Counted from the stretch's first letter, positions 41,784 to 53,105 are shown. The stretch is 64,000 nt of DNA from Rhizomys pruinosus (GCA_009823505.1 VZQC01008797.1:408558-472557); one strand, 5' to 3'. Notes: a model not told the origin generated them from the sequence alone. Numbers and translations are program-made.

Positions 41784-41920
41784 TTTTTTTTTTTTTGGTC
41801 TTTTTAATTTTCAGACAGGGGTCTCCCTGTAGCCCCGGCTGTCCTGGACTCACTTTGTAGACCAGCCGCTGCCTCTGCCTCCCAAGTGCTAGGATTAAAG
41901 GTGTACACCACTACAACCGG
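41784..41920 (-). mobile_element. B1 SINE with 13-bp target duplication
   Basis: Antisense with an internal deletion ('agaccagccgctgcctctg'); tgagatctttttt at 41771-41783 and 41921-41933. Confidence 0.92.
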
Positions 41921-42004
41921 TGAGATCTTTTTTAAAAAAAAAAAAAAAAGAAAGAAAACATTTCTTAGTGATTATCTTGAACTTATGAAAACCAACTTTG
42001 ATTA

Positions 42005-42210
42005 AGACTCAGTGATTAAGACCACTGGCTCTTCTTGCAGAGGACCTGAGTTTGATTACAAGCACCCACATGGCGGCTAACAACCATCTATAATTCCAGT
42101 TACAGAGGATTCAATGCCCTGTTCTCTTCTCCTCTGTACTGCATGATACGGGTGCACTTACACACATGCAGGCAATACATTCAAACATGTAAAATTGAAA
42201 TATAAAAAAA
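42005..42210 (+). mobile_element. B2-type SINE, 5' truncated
   Basis: Starts within the head ('cagtgattaagaccactggc'); body diverged. Confidence 0.82.
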
Positions 42211-42233
42211 GATTTATTAGAAGATACTCAGTT

Positions 42234-42384
42234 TTTCTGGGCATGGTGGCGCACGTCTTTAATCCCAGCACTCTGGAGGCAGAGGCAGGCAGATCTCTGG
42301 GAGTTCAAGACCAGTCTGGTCTACACTGTGAGTTCTAGGCCATCTGGGGCTACAGGGAAACACTGTCTCAAAAAAAAAAAAGGT
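42234..42384 (+). mobile_element. B1 SINE
   Basis: 'ctgggcatggtggcgcacgt', A tail 42368-42381. Confidence 0.94.
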
Positions 42385-42562
42385 ACTCAGTTTCTATATG
42401 TACATTTAGGACTTACCTTTTGCTTTGCTATTATCACATAGTGCATTTAATACAATGTGTGCCCATTAATATAGGTTTGTGAGCATTATTTTATCATTTG
42501 CTTTATAAATTATGTACAGGAAAAGGAGCAGCCGTGCTGGGTGTAATACTATTTGCTTATGC

Positions 42563-42598
42563 AGTCACACACACACACATACACACACACACACACAC
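42563..42598. repeat. Microsatellite (CA)n
   Basis: CA run with one T interruption. Confidence 0.95.
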
Positions 42599-42827
42599 CC
42601 CGTTCTTCATTTCCTCTGGGTTCTTGGAGTTGCTGTCCAAGGTGCTCTCCTCAGCCTTCAGGATGCTCCAGGCATTTCCTTTATCTAGCACAGCTTGACA
42701 AGGAACCACTTCCTTTTGTTTTTGTTTATGGAACTATTTTAATTTTCCTTTATTACTAAAGGATAAAATAGATCTAAAATTTATTATTAAAATTTGTATC
42801 ATCTGTTGTGTTTTCTTTTCAGGGTGT

Positions 42828-42968
42828 GTGTCTCTCTGTGTGACAGGATCTTGCTATGTATCTTTGGTGAATTTGGTCTTCACTATGTAGTCCAGGAAAG
42901 CCTCAAACTCATAGAAATCCTCCTGTCTCATCCTCTTGAGTGCTGAGATTACAGGAGTCTACTGCCCA
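42828..42968 (-). mobile_element. B1/B4-like SINE, diverged
   Basis: Antisense 'ctctgtgtgacaggatcttg', 'cttgagtgctgagattacag'. Confidence 0.65.
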
Positions 42969-43269
42969 ACTTGGGTTCTTTTCCCCCCTTTCAGCACCTT
43001 AAATATTGTGATGCACTTTTTTCTCTCTGGGTGAGCAAGCTGCTGTTAACATTACTAAGGACGCTGTGTATGCAGTGAGCCAGTCCTATCTCCCTCCTTT
43101 CAAAATTTGCTGTGTTTTTCAGCATTCAGAATTATGCTATGCCTTGATGTGAATTTCTGGATTTATACTGATGGGCAACCCTTGAGCTTCTTCAATGTGT
43201 CCTCTCATGTCTATGTGTATATATGTTCCTGTGTACATGCACATGTGTGGATGCATGGGCATGTGTTTG

Positions 43270-43866
43270 TATGTGTGTATATAGAAACCAGAACTAGACA
43301 TTGGGCATCTCCCTCTGTTGCTCCCCACCTCACTGAAATGGCCACCTGGGTCCTTTCTTTAGCCTGAGTATTCCCCCAGCATTTCCTTTAGCACAGCTCA
43401 ATAAGTAATTAACTCCTTCAGACAATATCTGTTGTCTGAAATAAGGTCCGCCACTGGAACCTAGAGCTCACAAACTTGACCACACCGCATGGCCGGTAAG
43501 CATCCAGAAACTTCCTGTGTTGACCTCCCCATTACAGGTGGCACCTGGCTTTAAAAAATATGTTTTTATTTATTTTTTGTTTTATGTGTATGAGTGTATT
43601 GCCTGCATGTATGTAAGTACACCTGCGTCATGCAATGCTTGTGGAGGTCAGAAAGTGTCACCAGATCCCCTGGAACTGGAGTTACGGATGGTTGTTAGCT
43701 GCCATGTGAGCACTGGGAATTGAACCCAGATCCTCTGGAAGAGCAGCCATGCTCTTAACTGCTGAGCCATCTCTCCAGCCTACACTTGTCTTTCTTACAT
43801 GAGTGTTAGAGAGTTGAACTCAGGTCTTCATGCTTTTACTTTACTGACTGAGCTGTCTTCCAGCAT
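43270..43866 (-). mobile_element. B4-like SINE split by a B2
   Basis: Outer parts 43270-43547 and 43781-43866 read as one antisense B4-like element ('gttgaactcaggtcttcatg' at its tRNA-like end). Confidence 0.55.
43548..43780 (-). mobile_element. B2-type SINE
   Basis: Antisense; 'gaggtcagaaagtgtcacc', head ends 'gagccatctctccagcc'. Confidence 0.9.
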
Positions 43867-43895
43867 CTACGTTCATGTCTTTAAGAGCATATTTT

Positions 43896-44032
43896 GGGGG
43901 TCTTTTTGAGACAGGGTCTCCCTGTAGCCCCAGCTGTCCTGGAACTCACTCTGTAGACCAAGTTGGCCTTGAACTCACAGAGATCTGCCTGCCTCTGCCT
44001 CCCAAGTGCTGTGCACCACCACGCCAGGCTAA
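43896..44032 (-). mobile_element. B1 SINE
   Basis: Antisense; 'tttttgagacagggtctccc', with 'gggattaaaggcat' missing before 'gcaccaccacgccagg'. Confidence 0.93.
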
Positions 44033-44077
44033 GAGCATATTTAAGGTGCTTTCTTACCTAATTATTTCTGTGCCTCC

Positions 44078-44135
44078 CTCTCTCTCTCTTCTCTCTCTCT
44101 CTCTCTCTATCTATCTCTCTCTCTGTCTCTCTTGT
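44078..44135. repeat. Microsatellite (CT)n
   Basis: CT-rich with TATC and TGTC interruptions. Confidence 0.95.
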
Positions 44136-44496
44136 CTCTGATGTACATGTGGGTATATGCTTGACACTGTCTTCAGAGCATCTTACTTTTCTAATTCTGT
44201 TCTATTTTTCATACTGGATGATTTCTTTCAACTTATTTTCCCAAGCTTGCTTTCATCTGTTAAAGTCTGCTGTCAAAACTCTTTGTTGAATTTTTAACTT
44301 GTGTTTCTCAGCTCTGTGATTTCTGTTTGATTTCCCTTGCTAATTTGCATCTGTTTATTTAATTTTTAATATTATTTATTCATTATTTTTTTAAAAATTA
44401 TTAAAAATTAATAAACTAAAATCAGTACATTATGTACCTATAGTTTATTGCTGTTTATATAGCAATTTCTTCTGAATTAAAACATTCCCCTCAAGC

Positions 44497-44640
44497 TAGG
44501 GGTGGTGGCATGTACTTTTAAGCCCAGCACTCAGGAGGTAGACAGGGGATCTCTGTGAAATCAAAGCCATCATGGTCTACATAGTGAGTTCTAGTCCAGC
44601 TAAGGCTACAGGGAGATCTCGTCTCAAACAAAACAAAATG
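44497..44640 (+). mobile_element. B1 SINE, diverged
   Basis: 'ctaggggtggtggcatgtac', 'tacagggagatctcgtctca'. Confidence 0.88.
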
Positions 44641-44649
44641 AAAGCAAGA

Positions 44650-45085
44650 GGAAGACACACCTGACCCCTGTGGCACACCACTGCAAGCATCCCTCCAGGG
44701 GTAGGCTCATGAGGTTTAGGAGGTAAATCCTACAAGACTGGGAAACTTGAAAGTTGGAAGGTTCTCAAAGTCCCTCCCCAGCTTTATCCAGCAGCAATGA
44801 ACAGCTGTGAGGGTGGGGGCTCTGAGCGGCTGTGCTGCTGAGAGATCTTTTGAGCATGCCCAGCTGCCTGTAAGTGGTAAAAAGAAATCCCAGGATAAAG
44901 CTTCCATGAGTCATCACCCATGTTGGGTTGGGGTTTCCCATGATGAAGCTGCTTTTGAGTTATTTCTACTCCTGTAAGTGACCCCTCACCCAAACTCCTG
45001 TAAGTAACCCCAATAAAAACTCACTGGTTGACCAAGTCGGACTTCTGGACAGTTGTTATTTTGCTCTGTTGTGGGTTCCCTTTTG
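44650..45085 (+). mobile_element. LTR-like fragment
   Basis: Shows a poly(A) signal AATAAA at about 45013-45018, then 'actggttgaccaagtcggac' and 'ttgctctgttgtgggttcc', the look of the R-U5 part of a rodent ERV LTR. A short repeat ('actcctgtaagt(g/a)acccc') occurs at about 44970 and 44995. Family uncertain and no 3' border seen. Confidence 0.45.
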
Positions 45086-45096
45086 GGGGCGAGAAG

Positions 45097-45099
<3 letters not shown>

Positions 45100-45146
<47 letters not shown>
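45100..45146. repeat. Microsatellite (GT)n
   Basis: About 46 bases of pure GT. Confidence 0.98.
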
Positions 45147-45147
<1 letters not shown>

Positions 45148-45340
45148 GTATCTCTCCAGTCTATCACATAACAATTGGCCCCTTCTTCTTTTGACCTCTT
45201 GTCAAAAGACAAGGCTGAGGCAGATGGGGAGGGAAGTATGGCTGGCCACTAGATAAGATAATCCTTTGTGCCCCATCTATATCATTCCTAGAAATAATCT
45301 TGGACTGGTTAACATTTATTAATCAGTAAGACCTACCTAC

Positions 45341-45535
45341 TTGAAAGGAGAAAATAGTCCTACCAAACAGGGAGAAGTAACCAGAGAAGGAGAATCTGGG
45401 AAGGGTCAGGGGGTGTTGGAGAAGCAGGGGACAGGGAGGGAGAGAGGGAAAGAGGGGGGAGATGGAGAGAGTGGGGAAGAAGCAGACAGAGAGGGCCAAG
45501 GGAAAGCAGGAGGAGGAAGTCTGCGGGAATCTAAA
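45341..45535. repeat. Purine-rich tract on the plus strand
   Basis: About 190 bases rich in A and G, with 'gggagggagagagggaaaga' at its core (45436-45455). Frames across it are low-complexity and not called. Confidence 0.8.
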
Positions 45536-46489
45536 GGGAAATCTCCAAATGCAGTCGCTACAGTCAGATGGCCAGGCAGATGCCTGGTGTGCTGCTGCTC
45601 TTGAATTTGTCATGAGCTTGTATGAATGCCTCAAGATCTGGGGACAGTGACCCTGGCGAGTTACAGGTTAGAGCCACACTGTGCCTGCCTGGCCCGCAGC
45701 ACACAGATATCTCAAGATGCCTTTGGTTCTTGAGTACCTATGGAGTTCATTAGAATCAGGAACCAAGGACATTCTCCTTTATAGCTGGCCAAATGCCTGC
45801 CGAAGAAGCTATCCCCAGGCCTGTGGAGAACTTCCAGGATGCAGTCTCTGCTCTCTGCCTTCAGAGAAAGCTTTCGAGCAGTTTATCAGAGTGTCTGAAA
45901 TGGAGACATAGATGGTCCCCAGCAGCAGACAGTTCAGTCAGTTGAGGCTCCCACACAACAACTACCATATATTCTTCCACCTAAGTCTAAACCCAGGAGC
46001 AAGACAGACACTGAATCCAAATCATTAGTGATCTTTGGATCTGGCAAATTTAACTTCCTTGGGACTTAATGTCCTAAGGCTATACTGGGGTGTGTGTGGC
46101 ATTCCCTCATGAGGCTGCTGAGAACTCAGTAAAACGATGCAGAGTCATCCTGTAACATATTGCAAATATTCAACTAGTGTCACATATATTATCATCACTG
46201 AAACTTCATTGTTGCTGCATGTGATTCTCAGTGGTATACGAAGCCCAAGTCACTGTGGTAACTAGTATCTTATAATACCGTTAGACACACCATGGAAAAT
46301 ATTGTCAGGTGCTGCAGAGGGACAACAAACCAATTCACCTGGGCCTTAGTTTTGTTTTTATCTCCAAAATAAAAGTCACCATGTAAATAAACTCATGACT
46401 TTAGAGCTATGTGCATTCGTCAGTCTCCTATCTGAAAACAGGAATGTGACCATAAAACATTAATTATACAGTACGCGTGTGGATTACAC
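45536..46489. other. 3' flank of the third intact OR gene
   Basis: Weak, patchy similarity to the other OR 3' flanks near 46240-46480. No other gene seen. AATAAA at about 46370 could serve the OR transcript only if transcription ran from plus to minus; on the minus strand I cannot place a signal. Confidence 0.45.
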
Positions 46490-47488
46490 CTACCTCAACC
46501 TCAATATTCCTGCTCCCAACCTTCTCTGTTCTAAAATTACCCAGTTGTAGAATCTTGACAAAATTAATCTCCTAAACATTAATTTCCTTATAGCTCCTTT
46601 GATGTCACGATTCCTCAAGCTGTAGATGAAGGGATTGACCATGGGTGTCACCACTGTGAAGATGACAGTGGCCACTGTGTCCTGAATGGAATAGGTGGAT
46701 GAAGGATGCATATAGACACCCAGGATTGCCCCATAGAAGAGGGAGACCACGGTGAGGTGGGACCCACACGTGGACAGGGCTTTCCTTACTCCCTGGATGG
46801 ATGGAAACTTTAATACCTTGGAGAAGATATAGGCATATGAAACAGTGATACATGTGAATGGTGTAATAGATGTCATCCCACCCACAGTGAAGGCCATAAG
46901 GTTATTGATAAAGGTATCAGAACAAGAGAGCTTCAGGATAGGGTAGGGGTCACAGAAGAAGTGACACACAGCATTGTGGGAACAAAAGGTCAGTCGAACC
47001 ATGAGGAGAGTGTGCAACAGAGCATGCAGGTTTGTAATGACCCACGATGTGGCCACCAGAAGGACACAGAGCCTGGGCCTCATGATCATGGTGTAGTGAA
47101 GTGGGTGACAAATGGCGACATAGCGGTCATAGGCCATCGCACTCAGGAGGAAGCCATCCATGTTGATGAAGGTGATGAAGAAGTAGATCTGGATCATACA
47201 CTCCGTGTAGGATATGGACTGGTTTCCCATTACATGATTTGCCAGCATCTTAGGAACTGTAACTGAGGAAAAGCAGATGTCGACACTGGAGAGGTTGGCC
47301 AAGAAGAAGTACATGGGGGAGTGGAGACGAGGGTCCCAGCTGATGGCCAGGATGATGAGGAGGTTCCCAGTGATGGTGACCATGTACAGCCACAAGAACA
47401 GCCCAAAGACCATCTCTTGTTGCTCTGTCAGCCCAGCAAGTCCCAGGAGGAGGAATTCTGTGACTATTGTCTGGTTTTCTCTGTCCAT
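46490..47488 (-). CDS. Olfactory receptor, class II family-1 type (third) with long C-tail
   Basis: An odorant GPCR of 332 residues, about 23-25 longer than its two paralogues. Visible marks are NQT near residue 5, PMYFFLANLS, the TM3 Cys, MAYDRYVAICHPL, all three ECL2 cysteines, KALSTCGSHL and NPFIYSLRNRD. After the usual C-terminal GAIRKLMFR the frame stays open for about 26 more residues, basic and with a WVIL stretch. Most ORs stop here, so the tail looks like read-through of a lost stop. The longest ORF would begin at 47545, but an acceptor (cactttctcacccacag) ends at 47491, 2 nt before this ATG. Its TM5 region differs most from the paralogues (MTSITPFTCITVSYAYIF type). Confidence 0.94.
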   Translation of the reverse strand: MDRENQTIVTEFLLLGLAGLTEQQEMVFGLFLWLYMVTITGNLLIILAISWDPRLHSPMYFFLANLSSVDICFSSVTVPKMLANHVMGNQSISYTECMIQIYFFITFINMDGFLLSAMAYDRYVAICHPLHYTMIMRPRLCVLLVATSWVITNLHALLHTLLMVRLTFCSHNAVCHFFCDPYPILKLSCSDTFINNLMAFTVGGMTSITPFTCITVSYAYIFSKVLKFPSIQGVRKALSTCGSHLTVVSLFYGAILGVYMHPSSTYSIQDTVATVIFTVVTPMVNPFIYSLRNRDIKGAIRKLMFRRLILSRFYNWVILEQRRLGAGILRLR

Positions 47489-47827
47489 GTCTGTGGGTGA
47501 GAAAGTGCCATCATCTACTAAGATCATATGCCAAAGATTAAGCAAAAAACATCATCTAACAAGGAGCAGTTTAATTATCGGTTGAAAATTCACTAAAACC
47601 AAATTTTCTTACTAAGTAATTTTACAGAAGAGTCTAGTTAATTTCAACATAATGGCTGTTGATTCATTCTCTCCTATTTTCTGAGTAACATAAACAGAAA
47701 TTTTCTTCTACTATATTTTCCTTAATCTAATGTGGATAACATTATATTTCACTCTATAGATGAAGCAGCTCAGGACTGAGGCTGCCAGTAATTTGTCCAA
47801 CTTCACCGCCAATAAAAGTTAGAGTTC

Positions 47828-48020
47828 CCGGGACTGCCCTTGCAGAAGACTTGGGTTCAGTTCTGGTCCACGTGAGGGGATCCACAACTGCCTGTAACTC
47901 CAGCTCCAGGGTATCCAACACCTTCGTTTGATTTCCATGGGCACCTACATACATGTGCACATGCACCCTCACACACATACACACAAATACAAATAAATAA
48001 ACTTTAATTTTAAAAAGAAA
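47828..48020 (+). mobile_element. B2-type SINE, partial
   Basis: 'cttgcagaagacttgggttc', 'taactccagctccaggg', CA-rich end and A-rich tail; the head is missing. Confidence 0.75.
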
Positions 48021-48559
48021 ATCAGCACAGCATCTCATATATGCTGGGCTGCTGACCTGAACCTCATCTGAGTGCTCCTCCTTCCCGAATCAGAAAACAA
48101 AGGGCAGATATCTTAACATAACTGTGGTGTTTTTCTGTTGAAGGAAGAGATTCATGGGATGAAAAAGAGCATATTTGTGTGGTGCATCTAAAACTAAATC
48201 CCAGGACTAAGAAATATCAGTACAGGCAGAGAGGTCAGATAAAAAGTTTTGACTGCAGTGTTCCTGGAGGAATTCCAAGGATAGAAAAGAGTTGGATTCT
48301 CTGAGTAATCAAAGGCCATATGAGAGATGGTCCGACTGCTGAGGCAGAGGGCATTCTAATGAAAGCTCTGGGAGGATTCGATAAATGTACATAGTATGGG
48401 AACAGTGAGCTAATCACCACTGTGAGAGACAAAGTAAAAAACTTAAGTCAAAGTGCCTTGATGTGAAGTCCTACAACCTAGATTAGTACCTAGAACTGGG
48501 TATGGAGAGAAGAACTAGACAAAAGCTGGAAAATATTCCCAATAGGAAGAAGTTATGTG
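48021..48559. other. Intronic DNA, no gene or repeat recognised
   Basis: No supported ORF. Confidence 0.5.
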
Positions 48560-48782
48560 GAGCTTTGAGGGATGAGGACTGGCAATGTGGTTTGCTGAGT
48601 AAAGCACCTGCCACCAAGCCTGACAACCCAAGTTCAATCCCCAGGACCCACATGGTGGGAAAAGAGAACTGATTCCTACAGGTTGTCCTCTGACCTCCAC
48701 ATGCTCACTGTGGCAGACATGTTCACACACACACACACTCACACACACACACACACTCACAAATGGAATAAAAAAATTCTTA
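48560..48782 (+). mobile_element. B3-like SINE
   Basis: 'gctgagtaaagcacctgcca', 'ccaagcctgacaacccaag', 'gttgtcctctgacctccaca', (CA)n at 48726-48760, A-rich tail. Confidence 0.78.
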
Positions 48783-49824
48783 AAAAGAATGTGAGATATG
48801 ATGGAGAGGCCGGTGATATCATCAAGACACACAGGAGAGTTCATTGTCCAGCAGATACCCTCTGGCCTTCTGGACCAATAGTTTCCATAGCAGGATCAGA
48901 GAGAAAGAGTATTTTAAGATTTCAAGGGGGATTTCTCATGTTTGAAGTATTGCATTGTATTGCTACTAGGATTGATCTTTTTGTTATATATGCATCTCTG
49001 AGATGAGGGCTGGCTTTAAGTGACTCAGTGCTGGACTTCATGGTTTAAACCCCCATCAGCTGAGCTTCCACAGGAAACCACTATGCCACTGTAGGTAACA
49101 CACACAGCTCCTCTTACTCTGACTGGGTCTTCCTTAGGTATCCTCTGAGATATAATTCATCGGCCCCTGCTGCTTCTTCATGGGATGAAAGTTCCTCTGT
49201 TGTTCCTTTAATAAGAATTTTAGTACACGTGACTGAAATATACTGATATCTGCTTCATGCCTCTATGTCTGCAACACCTGATCCATCCAAATATGGTTCT
49301 GGACCATAAAGTTACAGATACTTGATTCCTGAGCTCCAATCCAAGCCAACACCCATCTCTGGGTCTATACACATCATATGAGTAGCCTGACTTTAAGATA
49401 CTTTGTCATATAGTTACACACCACAGCAGATGGAAACAGGCACAGACAAGGCCTATGTGCCTGGTAAAGATCCAAGAGCCAGAGAAAGTGGGGCCCTCAA
49501 CTCTGTGGTTCTAGTCATGCTTCTAAGTAGCCTACAGTAGTAGAGCTATGCCATTAATCCAGGGCATGTAATTTGCTTTGCAATTCTTGCTTTTCTTTTT
49601 CCATGCTGAAGAAATATTTGCTGTGTTTTTAGGGAGCAGTGCACTCTGATAGAAAACGGCTTAGACGTGTGGGGAAAAGTTCTGTTCCTTCACTGAAGGA
49701 ACAAATGCAGAGCGACCACGTGGGCCTGTGTTTGATTTTCCCAGTATCATTCCGTGTGTTCACGTTGGTGTGAAGCTTTCTGCTGTTGGCGGCGGCACTG
49801 CCCTCCCCTGCTTCCCCAGCCCCT
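48783..49824. repeat. Distal intron, shared OR-unit sequence
   Basis: 49160-49400 aligns with 34130-34340 and 11160-11450 ('ctccaatccaagccaacacc' at 49347). No other gene seen. Confidence 0.55.
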
Positions 49825-49829
49825 CTTAC

Positions 49830-50010
49830 CTGCTGCTGTCTGCTGCTGTCCAGGCCTTTTACAGAATCCCCATCGCTGCTGACATCATGTTTGTTGCTGG
49901 ATGATGGGAATTCACAGCTGAGAGACTGAAGATTGAGGGGCCTTTTCTCAATGCTTAGTTATAGTGAGACACAGGGCTCTCTCTGGTCAAGCCTGGATGT
50001 TTGTAAACAA
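49830..50010 (-). other. Probable noncoding exon 1 of the third OR gene
   Basis: Aligned with 11923-12085 and 34766-34945. Ends at donor CAG|GTAAGA (49832-49824). Shared 'ccttttacagaatcccc' at 49854. Upper limit uncertain. Confidence 0.58.
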
Positions 50011-50110
50011 ATGAATAGACCCTCCATCCCTAGAGGTCTTTGTTTCCATGAAAATCATTGGCAAGTTGGAGCGCCCTAGGGTGAGTCCTCAGAGGTCCTC
50101 ATTAGAGACT
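50011..50110 (-). promoter_or_regulatory. Probable OR promoter: Olf/EBF-like and TAATGA sites
   Basis: tccctagagg (50027-50036) and ccctaggg (50074-50081) are Olf/EBF-like. The minus strand reads CTAATGAGG at about 50098-50106, an exact TAATGA homeodomain (Lhx2-type) core. Order matches the other OR promoters. Confidence 0.6.
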
Positions 50111-50589
50111 CGTGCTAAGTGTTGGTTGTTTCTATTCTGCCTGGACCAGGCAAATAGGTCTGTGAGGCTTCCAGTTGTGCAAAGACTTGTTGAATCACCT
50201 TGGACACTCAACTGTGTTTTTTCAATCTGCTCTCAGCCTGAGAAATCAATACAGAATTGGAGGAAGAGGAAGCTTTATGATTATGAAATGTATCACACAC
50301 GAAACATTTTATCTATTGTGAAATATCTGACAGTTGCAATGGAAAAGGTTGAAGATTCTTAGGAAATGCAAGAAGAAATTAATAAATAAGTATATCATTT
50401 ATATGATGCGTGTGTGTCTCAAAACACTCTGGGGGTTAGAGAGATGGCTCAGAAATTAAGAGTTTATTTTTATCTAATTGAGTATATTTTGGCAATTTTT
50501 GGAACTTACATTTTTCAAGGAATTTGTCAAATTTATTGCAATAGAGATGATAATAATATCTCTAATTTTTGGAGTACTTACCTAGTATG
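50111..50589. other. AT-rich DNA upstream of the third OR unit
   Basis: A short B2-head piece, 'gggggttagagagatggctc', at 50430-50455 and nothing else I can name. Confidence 0.5.
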
Positions 50590-50755
50590 CTCAAAGTCTT
50601 AAGTTTGATCCCAGCACTGCAAAAAACAGGTGGTGCTCATGTAATGCCACCAGGAAGCAAAGGCAGAAGAATCAGAAGTTCAAGGTCATCCCAGGCTACT
50701 TATTGAGTTCAAGACTAGCTAGTCTAAGCTACATGATATGCTGTCTCAAAAAAAA
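50590..50755 (+). mobile_element. Old B1-like SINE
   Basis: 'tgatcccagcactgc', 'tcaaggtcatcccaggctac', 'gctgtctcaaaa'; much diverged. Confidence 0.65.
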
Positions 50756-50899
50756 TTCTAATTTTCTTTGGAGTGTCTCTGGGATCTATAGTTGCATAGC
50801 TTACCATTCCTGAAGTCATTCTTGATGTTTCTACTGTGTGAAGATGGTGGAACTGTCTAGGTTTGATTTGGGGGATTTTTGTTTTGCTTTTGTTTTGGG

Positions 50900-51047
50900 G
50901 ATGTTGGGGGTTTTTTGAGACAGGGTCTTCCTGCAGCCCCAGCTGCACTGGAATTCACTCATAGACCAGGCTGGCCTTGAACTCACAGAGCACCTGCCTC
51001 TATCTCCCGAGTATTGGGATTAAAGGCGTGCACCACCACACCCAGCA
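50900..51047 (-). mobile_element. B1 SINE
   Basis: Antisense; 'ttttttgagacagggtcttc', end 'ccaccacacccagc'. Confidence 0.93.
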
Positions 51048-51084
51048 GGATTGTTTTTCTAAGTTGATATTCTTTTCTATTTCT

Positions 51085-51245
51085 TTTTTTTTTTTTTTTT
51101 TTGGTCTTTTCGAGACAGGGTCGCCCTGTAGTCCCAGCTGGCCTGGAACTCACTCTGTAGACCAGGCTGGCCTTGAACTCACAAAGATCCGCCTGCCTCT
51201 GCCTCCCAAGTGCTAGGATTAAAGGCGTGCGCCACCACGCCCGGC
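51085..51245 (-). mobile_element. Young B1 SINE with 15-bp target duplication
   Basis: Antisense; keeps CpGs ('tcgagacagggtcgccctg', 'ccaccacgcccgg'); ttcttttctatttct at 51070-51084 and 51246-51260. Confidence 0.95.
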
Positions 51246-51260
51246 TTCTTTTCTATTTCT

Positions 51261-52300
51261 GAGCCTTGAGGTTTCTAGGGGAAGAAAACCTTCTGGGAAA
51301 GGCTGGTAGTTCAAACCTCACACCATTTACTAAAAAGCTGTGGACTTTCCCTCGTGAAAAATTCCCTGATTGGTATACTTGGCTGAGTAGGACCTAAAGT
51401 TCTGAAATAATTATTATTGAGGTTTTTTTTTCTGTATTACTGGCTGTTTTGGTGAGAGACAAAACTCTGGAATTTCCTGTTCCACTATTTTGTCCCTAGG
51501 GCTTTTTCTGGACTTTTTGACTATTCCATAGTTTGATTGTAGTTATAGTATGATATATTCAAAATATAGCTATTTGTAAATATTTTTTATTATTTTCTAA
51601 ATAATTATAGTGCTAATATCACCTTCTAATTCATATTAAAGCTTGTGTTCATATTTTTATTGCTTGCTGGATTTGCATTAGCAAAACACATAGAGAACAA
51701 TGACCTCTTTATGACACTGAATTTAGAGGTTCATGTGGTTTCCGTTTTCTATTCTGCTTCTGTGTGCCAGTCAGCTCTGAGCTGCTGTGACAAAATGTCA
51801 AAGACAAACAACTTGCAGGAGGAAAATGTTATTTTGGCTCCTAGTTTCAGAATTGACAGTCCATGTCAGCTACATCTGCCTGGCCATCTGACTACACCAA
51901 CTGTATTCAGGGATTTCCTTCTAGATTTACTTAACAGAGAGCTTCCACTGTGAGATGCCTTCTCTCCTGGATGCGCCTCTCTCTCTTCCCCACTGTCAAG
52001 TCCATAAAGAACAAATTCATCATTTAGATATGGCTCTTCAGTAGCCAGACAGAACTCAGAAAGAAAAAGTTCAACATCAACTCATGAAAGTTGAAATAGA
52101 GATTTATTCCTCACATTTCCCACTGTACTTCATATGACACAAAACATGTAGAGAACCCAACATGTTGGCTCATGTTCATAAGCCCAATACTTAGGAGGTT
52201 GGGGCAGGAGAATCACAAGTTCTGTGCTGGACTGAGCAACGAGGCTCTGGCTTCTGTCCCCAGGACTCTAAGAAAAATGCTGTAAGAAATAAAATACCTG
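51261..52300. other. Unassigned DNA, no gene recognised
   Basis: 51760-51960 has a 'gctgctgtgacaaaatgtc' tract that looks like part of an interspersed repeat. The 102-codon frame at 51645-51953 overlaps it and shows no family resemblance. A diverged 7SL-like piece lies at 52155-52290. Confidence 0.45.
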
Positions 52301-52303
52301 GGA

Positions 52304-52500
52304 GACAGCTCTGCAGTTAAGAGTGTACTGCTCTTGCAGACCACTCGAGTTTGGATCCCAGCACCCATGTTACACGGTTCACAACTCCAGCTCTAGAGGA
52401 TCTGACACCCTCTGCTGGCCTCTGTGGGCATCTACACTAGTGTTTTCAACATACCCACTCACAGGTACATACATATATGTAAGTAAAAATACTAAAATAA
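52304..52500 (+). mobile_element. B2-type SINE, diverged
   Basis: 'tgggagacagctctgcagtt', 'actgctcttgcagacc', 'ctggcctctgtgggcatc'. Confidence 0.82.
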
Positions 52501-52640
52501 GCCAAGCATGGTGGTGCACACCTTTGATCCTAGCACTTGGGAGGCAGAAGCAGGCGGATCTTTGTGAGTTCAAGGCCAGCCTGGTCTACAGAGTGAGTTT
52601 CAGGCCAGCTGGGGCTACATGGACACCCTGTCTTGAAAAG
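52501..52640 (+). mobile_element. B1 SINE
   Basis: 'gccaagcatggtggtgcaca' to 'ccctgtcttgaaaagacc', then an (AAT)n microsatellite at 52640-52672. Confidence 0.94.
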
Positions 52641-52714
52641 ACCAAAATAATGATAATAATAATAATAATAATGTCTTAAAATGAAATAAAATATCAGCAA
52701 AAACTTTTAACAGG

Positions 52715-52905
52715 GAGTTGGAGAGATGGCTCAGCAGGTAAGAGCATTAGTTTCTCTTGTAGAGAACCTGGGTTTGGTTCCCAACACCCACATGATATCT
52801 AACAACCACCCATAACTCCAGTTCCAGGAAGATCCAATGTCTTCTGGCCTCTGTGGGTTTTGCACACACTGGTGCACTTACACACATACAGGCAAAACAT
52901 ACACA

Positions 52906-52946
<41 letters not shown>

Positions 52947-52948
52947 AA
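52715..52948 (+). mobile_element. B2-type SINE with 10-bp target duplication
   Basis: 'gagttggagagatggctcag'; tail (AAAT)n 52905-52946; ttttaacagg at 52705-52714 and 52949-52958. Confidence 0.93.
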
Positions 52949-52997
52949 TTTTAACAGGAACCATAAAGACTGAAACAAAATTTTCATGGAAACAGAT

Positions 52998-53105
52998 TTT
53001 TTTCCTTTATTTGTTTTTTTAAGGGATTCTACAATATAATAGCACAGTTGTTTTCAGATAACATTGATGTTGCTCAGTTTGCCATACAATTAGGTAATTG
53101 GTGCA
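52998..53105 (-). mobile_element. L1 3' end fragment abutting the inverted repeat
   Basis: The reverse complement matches the 3' end of the L1 at 902-2198 (2083-2180), e.g. 'caattacctaattgtatggc', 'gaaaacaactgtgct' and 'gtagaatccctta'. Only about 100 bp of L1 is present. Confidence 0.85.

Larger units (their letters stand above)
47491..49829 (-). other. Inferred 5' UTR intron of the third OR gene
   Basis: 2,339 bp from donor CAG|GTAAGA (GT at 49829-49828) to the acceptor ending at 47491. The first 270 bases align with the start-side introns of the other two genes (shared 'gtaattttac/tatt' near 47614, 31790 and 9448). Contains a partial B2 and a B3-like SINE. Confidence 0.62.
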
